From: Cristatella mucedo
Lineage: Eukaryota; Bryozoa; Phylactolaemata; Cristatellidae
DNA length: 64,000 nucleotides
Reading direction: 5' to 3'
Assembly: GCA_009760855.2 (NCBI GenBank)
Contig: WPIO01000014.1
Span: forward strand, 467,501 to 531,500
This document shows positions 12,801-19,152 of the stretch, one piece after another (positions within the stretch are counted from its first letter, which is position 1; every line of letters begins with the position of its first letter). Both the position numbers and the translations under genes were made by a program. The notes beneath the pieces were generated by a model, which was not told where the DNA came from, did no database searches, and saw only the letters and a list, made by a program, of their open reading frames with translations.

Positions 12801-15213
12801 TCAGGGAACTTTACACGTGCAGTAAACAAAGCATGTCAGTCACTTCAGCACCCATAAGCACACAAAGAGCAAACTAACTCAGACCCAGCAAATGCTGTGA
12901 GGAGCAGGTGGGTTTTAGCCTCGTTTTAAAGGTCGTCGAGTTTGGCGATGTTAAAACATCAGTCGGGAGTAGTTTCCATGCTTTGGGAGCACACAAACTT
13001 AAGGTACAGTCTCTCCAGAGGATTTGAGGTTGGCTAGAGCAACGATGATGGGAATGTCACTACCCCTGTCCTGCTGGATCTATCAGCTGCATTCGACACT
13101 ATAGATCAGGATATCCTACTTGATGGATCGAGAACCAGTGATCGGCCTGGCAGACGATGCACTGACACGGTTCGAATAGAATTTGTCTGATATAGTGTTC
13201 ACCCTGTGTCGAGTGGCTGTAAGATCTCATCCACCAGACCAGTCTATTGTGCAGTCCCACAAAGGTCTGTCCTCGGTCTTTTACTGTTTTCCATTGATAC
13301 TGAACCTCTGAGGAAAGTGATTTGGGCCCATGAAATCGGATATCACTTCTATGCTGAAGATACTCAGTTGTATTTGTCGTTTAAACCGTCGGTATCGGCT
13401 GTAGTGACTGATAAACTGAATGCTTGCCTTGCAAACATTCGATCCTGGAAGTCGAAAAATTTCTTGAAACTAAACGAAGGTAAAACTGAACTGCTACTCA
13501 CAGGGCACCCTAAGCATGTGACTGGATAAGAAAGCTTTGCTATTCTAATATGTGATGCTGCTGTGCTAGATTATGGCAATTCCATTTTGGCTGGGCTACC
13601 GAAAAAAGCCATTAGGCCACTGCAGCTGGTGATGAATATGGCAGCAAGGCTACTTTACAAATACCAGAGGTTTGACTATATGTCTCCATTTGCTGCAAGA
13701 TCTCGGATGGCTGCCAGTTGATCAACGGATACAGAGCAAGTTCTTAAGCTGATCAACAAGGCCTGCCATGGCTTGGCTCCTTCAAACCTAGCTGAACTGC
13801 TGCACCAGTTTCTGCCTCCTAGTGCCCTCAGGTCCCATATGGACAATAAATTGGCTATAATGATAATAATAATAATGCACTTGATAAAGTGCCCTCAAAG
13901 AACTCAATCTCTTTTTTTGCACTTTACATTTGCATGCTGACCCTGTGCATGTCACCCCTAACCAAGTTATTCATTATGTTTGTTTATCAAGCATGATATT
14001 ACTCACCATTCAATTGCATTTCATTTTGCAGCAAATGTAAAGCGCCTAGAAAAAGATTGGGTTCTCTGAGGGCGCTTTATCAAGCGCATTATTATTATTG
14101 TTATTATTATTATTACATTTGCTGCAATGGGAACGCTATTGAATGGCGAGTAATATCATGCTTTATAAACAACATGGATAACATGGTTTGGGGTGATATG
14201 CACAAGGTCAGCATGCAATTGTGGTTGTTAGTGGCAGCATGCACAATGCCAGCACCCATAAGCACATAAAGAACGAATCACAGGGACCCACTAAATGCTG
14301 TCCTAAATAGGTGCACTTTTAAGTTCTTTTTAAATGTAGTCAAGTCAGGGGATGTTGTGACGCAAGTCGGGAGTGAGTTCCAGGCTTTGGGAGCATACGA
14401 ACTAAATGCATGGTCTCCAAAGGATTTGAGGTTTAGGTGTTCTATTCCTTCGCTTAAAGACCGTTGACGACAGAAGCTTTAGCTCTGCAGGTCCTAGACT
14501 GTAGGACTCACTTCCACAATTCTTATACAACGACATCTACTTTCCTGCTGCAGACTATGGCAATCCTTTCCAGCCGTCATGAGCTGCTAGTTCCATGCTA
14601 CTCACTACCTCAATGGCCCTCCTGACTCAACTAAGCCTCTTACTTTCTCATTGTTTCGTGAAATAAAGTCTATTGGCTACCGAATGTGTACCGAAAGCAG
14701 CATATATTTTGAGTGGGATATAGAAAACTCCTTTGTAACACAACCAGTCTCTGTGGAGTTACAGATGGAGATACATTACACTACATTAGAGGCTCAGCTA
14801 GCGAACTGAGTCAGACGAGAGGATGGTACAATGCCTAGCCATACTGCTGTAATTCTGAGACAAATATGATTTAAACAACTCGACCCTAGGCAGTCATTCT
14901 AATTTGTACTCTCTGCTATATGCTATATAGTACAGGAAGTCAATGGAGCAATCAGCATGCGAATGACACAAAATGAGAGCAAATACCTTCACTGATAATA
15001 GAGGTAGGTGATTCAATGCTCTTAACTACTTCATGTTGAACGGCGTAGTGCCATCACAAAGCAACCACAAAAGTGAAACCAATCCTCCTGCTGAAGCACA
15101 GAACGATGCAAAACCCTCACCGATCTCGAACAAGCCACTACAAACTTGGCTCACCAAGCATCCACACGTGTGCATTAGTGTGTATGTGCGTAAGCCTCTC
15201 TGTGTGTGTGTGC

Positions 15214-15301
<88 letters not shown>

Positions 15302-18300
15302 AAGTGTAAGTGCAAGAGAGTGGACCAACACTTTCGAGCACGTGCAAAACTATGGGAGCAAGCTTGTGCATGAAACGTCGACTTAGCACAGTGAAACGAT
15401 CAACTGGCTTTTTTCATGTGTTGCAGCAATTTGTACCCAGACAGGTAGGACCAAGACTGGGTGGGTGGTAAAAGGAACTGGCCGACAAAAAACTTCTAGA
15501 CATCGACTATAGAGTCCTAACATGCTTGTATGCACGACTTCATTCACAACATACTAGAGTGGTCAACACGAAAGAGAGCATTGTGGAACAATGACGGCAA
15601 TCTCAATGGGCTCGAAATCTCCACATCTGCACATCTCGGGTCAATATCAAATAAAGCATGCACGCATCGGTGGAGGAGGGTAAGCAATGACTGTGGGTAT
15701 ACACGTGGCCACTTTTGGAGCAATGGCAGGCGGCTTTGCTAGGGACCCACTTGATTGCTTCTCCTTAGCCGATAGTGGCTGTGTGCATCGGGTTGCGGCG
15801 ATTTCTTGGGCACGTCTGCATGCTCGAAAAGATAGACGTCGCCGTCTGACTGACGAATGATCTGCAGCAGTAGCAAATTAGCTGCAGCTGACTTGTGGCA
15901 AGGCAACGCCGACCAATACCAACGCCACCGAACGACTCATTTAGCGAACATGGCTCGTGGATCGCCAGGGCATGAGAAACCCGACGACACACGTGTGCTG
16001 GAGAAGAAAACGAGAGCACAGAAGCCGGCTAACGCAGTCCAAAAAAGTCGAAGCTTAATACTCGCTACATTCAGAGGTCCCGACAATGCATGCAGTCACT
16101 ACTGAGTGACAGCACCAACAGGATATTGCACTCAGACTAGCAAAAACAGATTCAACTTTTCGGACAGTGCAGTCGAGGTGAGCACTTGCTTAAGTCACTA
16201 ATACATGAATCCCCTAGAATTTCTCTGAGGCGACCTGTGTCAGTGATTCAAAAGCATCATCAACCCATTGACACGTAGGATTTCCTCTTTTGAGATAAGT
16301 GTGACTACGCATGGTGGATCACTTGATCATTAATGCACAGATCCTGATAACCCATAGTGCCATCATCTACTAAGAACGATGATAAGATCAATAATACTTT
16401 TGAATGTCTAAAATTGAAGCACGAATAATGCGGTGTTTGTTCTTCGGGCAATACAGATTGTTAACCTGTAAATCATACGACTGGTTAAATCATACTACAG
16501 GTCTACAACGACCCTATTGCTTGCCTTATAAATAAATGGCTATGGCCTTAAAAGCAAAATAGCTACATTTGTTCGTCCCACCAATTACTACGATGCCAAA
16601 ACATTTATGACTGGCAAAAGGAGTATATACTGCCATGCAAAGGAATTCCAACACTGTCGAGCAAAAATTACGACATCTTAATGAGCTTGAATGGCAAGTA
16701 GCTATCGTGACTAACACATATTATTAGATAGACAGCTAAAAAACTGTTATTATGCTTTAGTGGCAGCTGCTTTGCTCATCACGACTTCCGGCAGACAAGT
16801 AGGCAATAATCCATAAAGTTCACACCTAATACCCATTCAAGCTTCTTACAATAAACTACTAGTATTTCGTTGTCATGTCCCATTTTGCTTTTACCTTTCT
16901 GATCGTATGAACTCCCAGTCTGCAGCAGTAAGTAGCCTCTGTTTTTCCACAAAAAAGTGCCTCGGCTGCTCTCCACCAACATCGAAGATGCCAGCACAAC
17001 AGAGAAACTAATACCCATCATGGCCGGCTATGAACAAGACTTGGCTGTCGGTTACCAAATAGCACAATCATTGGTGGTACAGTCACTATTTACCGTGGCC
17101 TCGACAGCAGATCACGGTGGCCATCGCATGATATTACGATGGCACTAAAACACTGTTTGTCACTGCCTGACCATGGCCATAACATCATGTGGCGGTTGCT
17201 GCTATAAAGCGATCTTAATTAACTAAGGAACAAGAAAGCAAAGGCATAGCATAGCAGCCACTAAGAGGACTGTCTGGCTTCTTAAAACAACAAAAACACA
17301 ATTGGCAAGTGGAAGAGGTAAATAAAAGGTGCAGACAGCCCGAAAAGCCGGTCATAGCAGAGTTCCAAATCCAGCTGGCATGTTGTATCTCCATCTGTAA
17401 CTCCACAAAGCCACAAAGAAAGACTATGTAGGTGTTACACAGAAGAGTTTTGTACAGCGCACTCACAGCCTAAACGGCTTTCGGTATGCATTCGGTAGCC
17501 AACAAACTTCATCTCAAGCAACAAAGAGAAAGTGGAAAGCATAGCAGAGTCAGGAGAGCAGTTGAGATAGTGAGTAGCATGGAAGTAGCAATTTAGGACG
17601 GCTGGAAAGGATGTTCCATAGTCGGCAGCAGGACAGTATTTACCGTTGCATAACAATCGTGGAAGTGAGATCAACAGTGTAGGACCTGCAGAGCAAAAGC
17701 TTCTAGTGAGCTGTTGTGGCACACAAGGCGGTTGCTTTTCACGGCATTGGTCCCGAGGTCGTGGGTTCGAATACTGCAGTGGCGATTCTTTATTGCCACT
17801 TAAAGTGGTGGTGATAGCCTTAAAGGGCTCTTCTGTTTCTATATAAAAGAGGCTGTTGAATCAGCTAAATTTTTTCTGTTGCCAACGGTCTTTAAGCAGA
17901 GGAATGGAACAGCTAATTTACTGTCCATACAAGACCTGAGGGCACAAAGAGGCTGCAACTGTAGCCACGGCTGGCTAGCCAATCGCTTGCCAGCTGTGAG
18001 GCCAATCCCTCTCGAGGTCAGTCATGCTGAACCCACATCCATCTTGTGGCAGATAAAGGCCATTTCCCTCCTGCCGGCTGGGCTACGTGGACTAACACTT
18101 CTCTGCCTGTGGGTCGGCCTGAAGGAACCTCTTCTTTGCGTCTCTATCGTACGTTGGCAGAATAAAGTCATAACCTAACAATGTGTTAACCATCAACGAA
18201 TACTTAGCGCCAACAAAACAAAGCACTGGTGAGCAGTTTAGCTAGGTAGAAAGGAGCAAAGCTGCATCCATTGATCAAATACCAGCCATCCAAGCTCTTT

Positions 18301-19099
18301 CAGCAAAGGAGACATATGGTCTGGTCATAGCCACTTTATAATTACATCAATGCCGGTTGAACCAGGCAGGTAAGTTGCATAGTTGGCACAAATCTGATAT
18401 GGTCTCGTGTGCCTATGATGCACAGCTAAGAAAGAAATAAATTATGCCAAGCCACAATCATGGCAGTGCAAGGACATCAAACAGCTTCAGATCAAGACTA
18501 TCGGCAGCATACTGATATAGTCAAAGCACTGCTTCTATATAGAATACCGTGAAATGTAATGCTATGTAGCGCCATCTGTAACTCCACAAAGCCATAAAGA
18601 CTATGTCTGTTTTACAGAGGATAGTTTTCATAGCGCACGCATAGCCTGACCAGCTTTCGGTACGCATTTGGTAGCCACAGACGTCATCTTGTGCAACAAT
18701 GAGAATGTAAGAAGCAAGGCTGAGTCAGGAGAGCCGTCGAGGTAGTGAGTAGCATGGAAGTAGCTCAGGACAGCTGGAAAGAATGTGCCATAGTGGGCAG
18801 CCTGCAAATAGATGCCGTCCACGATAACTGGCTCGAATCACATTAGGAGATGAACATCTATACGAAAGTGTAAGGCATATGCAATGCTTTACTCGATATG
18901 CTTGTGAAAAGCCCATGCGGTCAGCAAAGCTGCGGACATCCGACTCCGAGACACCGGCCACCATCTGCACGGCCCACACGTTGGTGTGATGGCTGCCATC
19001 GTCATTTGTCGTTGCCAATATGGCCAAAATGAGGTGGTAAAAAAAAGCAGCTTGGCATGATCGGAAGGCGCCCGCATTCCACCGATGCCACAGATCCAT
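1..19099 (-). CDS. furin-like: furin/PC5/PACE4-type proprotein convertase, 10 coding exons, 3' end outside window
   Basis: Calcium-dependent serine endoprotease of the subtilisin-kexin S8B family, which cleaves precursor proteins after paired basic residues in the secretory pathway. Joining minus-strand exons 19099-18893, 15861-15751, 10361-10272, 9714-9580, 7350-7170, 7079-6907, 5703-5384, 3778-3675, 1182-994 and 118-1 keeps one frame for 542 codons, and every intron starts GT and ends AG. Order: signal peptide (about 1-30), prodomain (38-121) ending RVKR/D, catalytic domain (122 to about 455) with Asp167 (DDG), His213 (NRHGTR), Asn314 (ASGNGG) and Ser389 (GTSAS), then a P domain to residue 542 ending near an RRGDL motif. 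The rest of the P domain and any Cys-rich or transmembrane tail lie beyond position 1. Residues resemble furin in places (QQVAKRR) and PC5/PACE4 in others ([12 protein letters not shown]), so the exact paralogue is open. The family and active site are certain; the two outermost junctions are least certain. Confidence 0.93.
119..993 (-). other. convertase intron between exons 9 and 10
   Basis: The intron is 875 bp, phase 1. Its donor is GTGACA and the proposed acceptor is GAAGGGCAG. A minus-strand SINE-1 occupies 382-545. The rest holds nothing I recognise. Confidence 0.6.
382..545 (-). repeat. SINE-1 copy (tRNA-derived)
   Basis: Read on the minus strand, it has a tRNA-like head with a B-box-like GTAGGTTCAAGTCC. 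It continues with the SINE-1 body (gattctttattgc-like, then a tail with AGAGGCTGTTAAATCAGCT-like sequence). It matches the copies at 11.4, 17.7, 50.8 and 60.7 kb. Confidence 0.7.
994..1182 (-). CDS. furin-like: convertase exon 9: end of catalytic domain and start of P domain
   Basis: These 189 bp are in phase 1 on both sides (residues 441-503 plus one base). The peptide begins [18 protein letters not shown], matching the conserved SHxYGYGLLDA helix, then NWTTVP. A segment holding a single cysteine (VESC) follows. About 18 residues more than in human furin lie between NWTTV and that cysteine. The donor was chosen as G/GTGACA because it joins in frame to exon 10 and puts the two P-domain cysteines 27 residues apart, as in furin. 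The 5' part is certain; the 3' boundary is the least certain junction in the model. Confidence 0.8.
1183..3674 (-). other. convertase intron between exons 8 and 9
   Basis: The intron is 2,492 bp, phase 1, running from GTGAGA to TTGATTTCAG. It contains a truncated LINE-A tail at 1422-1510. I see nothing else in 1,520-3,670. Confidence 0.75.
1422..1510 (-). repeat. LINE-A 3' tail fragment
   Basis: The segment is the 3' terminal hairpin of LINE-A in reverse orientation (GATAAAGCGCC ... GGCGCTTTAC) next to a (TAA)n tail. Confidence 0.8.
3675..3778 (-). CDS. furin-like: convertase exon 8: TWRD helix to NGVGR
   Basis: These 104 bp start in phase 2 and end in phase 1. The junction with exon 7 makes Asn (AA+C), followed by [17 protein letters not shown] and then [10 protein letters not shown]. 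This is the conserved end of the catalytic domain, equivalent to NLTWRDMQHL...W.TNGVGRKV in furin. Acceptor ATGTAG and donor GTGAGA flank it. The exon is too short to stand out as an ORF. The phase fit on both sides and the conserved motifs make it certain. Confidence 0.93.
3779..5383 (-). other. convertase intron between exons 7 and 8
   Basis: The intron is 1,605 bp, phase 2, running from GTAAGC to ATGTAG. It holds a minus-strand SINE-1 at 4541-4695. The remainder shows nothing recognisable. Confidence 0.75.
4541..4695 (-). repeat. SINE-1 copy, diverged
   Basis: It begins with the SINE-1 tail in reverse (GTCAGCTGATCTAGTAGCC) and ends with the tRNA-like head (CACCCCTAGGCTAAGAC). Confidence 0.6.
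5384..5703 (-). CDS. furin-like: convertase exon 7: oxyanion Asn and catalytic Ser
   Basis: These 320 bp start in phase 0 and end in phase 2, encoding residues 300-405 plus two bases. Acceptor CTGTTCAG and donor GTAAGC flank it. The motif [12 protein letters not shown] gives the oxyanion-hole Asn314. [15 protein letters not shown] and [10 protein letters not shown] follow. QIVTTDL and [12 protein letters not shown] give the nucleophile Ser389. All invariant residues of the family are present, so the enzyme should be active. PWYLEECAS is closer to PACE4/PC5 than to human furin. Confidence 0.96.
5704..6906 (-). other. convertase intron between exons 6 and 7 with CA/TG arrays
   Basis: The intron is 1,203 bp, phase 0, running from GTGGGC to CTGTTCAG. 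It contains the compound (CA)n arrays at 6579-6821. Nothing else is recognised. Confidence 0.8.
6579..6821. repeat. compound (CA)n array with a repeated spacer
   Basis: Runs of CA at 6579-6634, 6657-6681 and 6726-6821 are separated by two copies of the same spacer, CTACAAGTGGCTTCACACCAG. This indicates tandem duplication of a CA-plus-spacer unit. It sits in a convertase intron, where the transcript reads GU. Confidence 0.97.
6907..7079 (-). CDS. furin-like: convertase exon 6: catalytic domain centre
   Basis: These 173 bp start in phase 1 and end in phase 0, completing residue 242 and reaching residue 299. Acceptor CCTTTGCAG and donor GTGGGC flank it. The peptide reads [14 protein letters not shown], then [18 protein letters not shown], then [17 protein letters not shown] and the acidic residues of RMLDGDVTD shape the S1 and S2 pockets that select basic residues, as known for furin. 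A very long TG tract lies 85 bases downstream of the donor in the transcript. Confidence 0.95.
7080..7169 (-). other. convertase mini-intron between exons 5 and 6
   Basis: The intron is 90 bp, phase 1, running from GTACGC to TTTGCAG. On the plus strand it contains a short (AGGC)n run at 7087-7102. Confidence 0.85.
7170..7350 (-). CDS. furin-like: convertase exon 5: catalytic His
   Basis: These 181 bp start in phase 0 and end in phase 1, encoding residues 182-241 plus one base. Acceptor GGGGCAG and donor GTACGC flank it. The peptide starts [12 protein letters not shown], then GDPTPRY, then [20 protein letters not shown]. His213 is the charge-relay histidine. The loop before PRY is about five residues longer than in human furin and carries a potential N-glycosylation site (NNST). 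Confidence 0.95.
7351..9579 (-). other. convertase intron between exons 4 and 5
   Basis: The intron is 2,229 bp, phase 0, running from GTGAGC to TTTGGGGCAG. It holds a short (TTA)n microsatellite at 8771-8797. Otherwise I recognise nothing in it. Confidence 0.7.
8771..8797. repeat. (TTA)n microsatellite
   Basis: About nine TTA/ATT units are followed by TTGTTGCTGTTGTTATTA. No LINE-A hairpin is present beside it. Confidence 0.9.
9580..9714 (-). CDS. furin-like: convertase exon 4: catalytic Asp
   Basis: These 135 bp encode residues 137-181 in phase 0, with acceptor TTCATGCAG and donor GTGAGC. The core [18 protein letters not shown] carries catalytic Asp167 in the SILDDG motif, and HPDL follows as in all S8B members. 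The upstream stretch [15 protein letters not shown] matches the first helix of the catalytic domain. The exon closes with ANY, directly before the calcium-binding loop encoded by the next exon. Confidence 0.95.
9715..10271 (-). other. convertase intron between exons 3 and 4
   Basis: The intron is 557 bp, phase 0, and runs from GTCAGT to ATGCAG. I see no repeat or RNA gene in it. Confidence 0.75.
10272..10361 (-). CDS. furin-like: convertase exon 3: prodomain cleavage site
   Basis: These 90 bp encode residues 107-136 in phase 0, with acceptor TTTGTTTGTAG and donor GTCAGT (weaker than consensus). The peptide reads [19 protein letters not shown] and ends PEAWYL. RVKR121/Asp122 fits the R-X-K/R-R autoprocessing site that frees the mature enzyme, and QQVAKRR is the same as in vertebrate furins. 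FNDP after the site recalls PC5/PACE4 and insect furins. WYL marks the start of the catalytic domain. Confidence 0.93.
10805..11135 (-). repeat. LINE-A 3' fragment, 5'-truncated
   Basis: It starts with (ATA)n and the terminal hairpin (partly decayed, AACGATTTCAGAGAACTC) and continues into the LINE-A 3' UTR (ACATGCACAGGGTCAGCATGC; GAATCACAGGGACCCAC). It lies in the intron between convertase exons 2 and 3. Confidence 0.85.
11391..11563 (+). repeat. SINE-1 copy
   Basis: It has a tRNA-like head with B-box GGTCGTAGGTTCGATTCC. The body includes GATTCTTTATCACCACTGG and GTGATAGCCGTAAAGGCTC, and the tail is AAGAGGCTGTTTAATCAG followed by T-rich sequence. The B-box suggests derivation from a tRNA and transcription by RNA polymerase III. 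Confidence 0.85.
12770..13030 (-). repeat. LINE-A-like 3' fragment
   Basis: A decayed hairpin (AGCACCCTAAGAGGACTAAATCTCTTTCAGG) is followed by the LINE-A region reading AGTCGGGAGTAGTTTCCATGCTTTGGGAGCACAC and CTCCAGAGGATTTGAGGTT. Confidence 0.75.
13858..14436 (-). mobile_element. LINE-A 3' copy inserted in LINE-B, itself interrupted
   Basis: It is in reverse orientation: (TAA)n, the hairpin (AAAGTGCCCTCAAAGAACTC) and ACTTTACATTTGC at 13933. After a plus-strand insertion it resumes at 14113 (TTACATTTGCTGCAATGGG) and runs through the 3' UTR to GGTCTCCAAAGGATTTGAGG. Confidence 0.85.
13934..14112 (+). mobile_element. 179-bp LINE-A 3' end inserted in an older LINE-A tail
   Basis: The insert begins ATGCTGACCCTGTGCATGTCACC and ends with the intact hairpin (AAAGCGCC ... 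GGCGCTTTATC) and (TTA)n. It is flanked by the 10-bp direct repeat TTACATTTGC (13924-13933 and 14113-14122), which looks like a target-site duplication. Confidence 0.85.
15201..15300. repeat. (TG)n microsatellite
   Basis: An interrupted TG tract of about 90 bases ends in CGCGCG, within the intron between convertase exons 2 and 3. Confidence 0.97.
15751..15861 (-). CDS. furin-like: convertase exon 2: second half of prodomain
   Basis: These 111 bp encode 37 codons (residues 70-106), phase 0 on both sides, with acceptor CTGCTGCAG and donor GTGGGT. The peptide begins [21 protein letters not shown] and ends YRLRRSNQ. It aligns without gaps to the furin prodomain segment holding the pH-sensing histidine (here His83) and the internal second cleavage site. 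At that second site the P1 residue is Lys89 rather than Arg. A perfect R-X-R-R motif (RLRR, residues 100-103) follows. The exon is too short to show up as a long ORF. It was found because phase and alignment require it between GFSQAYR and VLWAEQQ. Confidence 0.85.
17378..17990 (-). mobile_element. LINE-B 3' copy split by SINE-1
   Basis: It begins with the LINE-B end in reverse (ATCTCCATCTGTAACTCCACAAAGCC) and continues to GACCTGCAGAGCAAAAGCTTCT at 17703. It resumes after the SINE with GTTGCCAACGGTCTTTAAGC at 17879. Confidence 0.8.
17706..17875 (+). repeat. SINE-1 copy inserted in LINE-B
   Basis: It has a head with B-box GGTCGTGGGTTCGAATAC, then GCGATTCTTTATTGCCAC, GTGGTGATAGCCTTAAAGGG and the tail AAAAGAGGCTGTTGAATCAG. 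The LINE-B sequence is continuous on either side of it. Confidence 0.85.
18225..18325 (-). repeat. LINE-B internal fragment
   Basis: It matches LINE-B in reverse through CAGTTTAGCTAGGTAGAAAGGAG and CAGCAAAGGAGACATATGG. Confidence 0.55.
18555..18805 (-). repeat. LINE-B 3' fragment
   Basis: It starts GCCATCTGTAACTCCACAAAGCC and continues through the LINE-B terminal block. The right edge lies about 90 bp from the convertase start exon, close to the splice donor. Confidence 0.75.
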
Positions 19100-19152
19100 A
19101 CGACGACCAGGCAGGTCGGTGATCCGAGCTACCCCAAAGGGGGCTGAAACTC
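18893..19152 (-). CDS. furin-like: convertase exon with start codon: signal peptide and first half of prodomain
   Basis: The start ATG is at 19099-19097 and coding runs to 18893 (69 codons, phase 0), followed by donor GTAAAG. Residues 1-16 form a hydrophilic n-region and 17-30 ([14 protein letters not shown]) a hydrophobic core, which reads as a signal peptide. Residues 39-65 carry the prodomain pattern TNVWAVQM...RMGF, equivalent to the TNxWAV...GF signature of the family. Upstream of the ATG the sequence stays open for 17 codons until a good acceptor (pyrimidine-rich, CCTTTTCAG) ending at 19153. At least one more 5' exon is therefore expected, and 19100-19152 is probably 5' UTR. A start in that earlier exon cannot be excluded. 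Confidence 0.8.

Larger units (their letters stand above)
13036..14790 (+). mobile_element. LINE-B copy, 5'-truncated, split by a LINE-A insertion
   Basis: The first block (13036-13857) encodes reverse transcriptase remnants: a [15 protein letters not shown] motif-A box, [12 protein letters not shown] (the YADD box with the first Asp changed to Glu), and [11 protein letters not shown]. The LINE-B C-terminal region follows. It resumes near 14437 (GCTTAAAGACCGTTGACGAC) and ends with the LINE-B 3' end (CTCTGTGGAGTTACAGATGGAGATACATTAC). Several stops and frame changes make it dead. Confidence 0.85.
10362..15750 (-). other. convertase intron between exons 2 and 3, repeat-filled
   Basis: The 5,389-bp intron is phase 0. 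It contains LINE-A tail fragments (10805-11135 and 12770-13030), a SINE-1 (11391-11563), a triple nest of LINEs (13036-14790) and a (TG)n array (15201-15300). No recognisable feature was seen in 11,570-12,760 or 14,800-15,190. Confidence 0.75.
15862..18892 (-). other. convertase intron between exons 1 and 2
   Basis: The intron is 3,031 bp, phase 0, bounded by GTAAAG and CTGCTGCAG. It contains a LINE-B copy on the minus strand (17378-17990) split by a SINE-1, plus two more LINE-B fragments at 18225-18325 and 18555-18805. I see nothing recognisable in 15,900-17,370. Confidence 0.75.

Noticed and set aside
13858-14112. CRISPR-like spaced repeats
   Set aside because: The recurring hairpins are dispersed LINE and SINE ends in both orientations within a eukaryotic genome.
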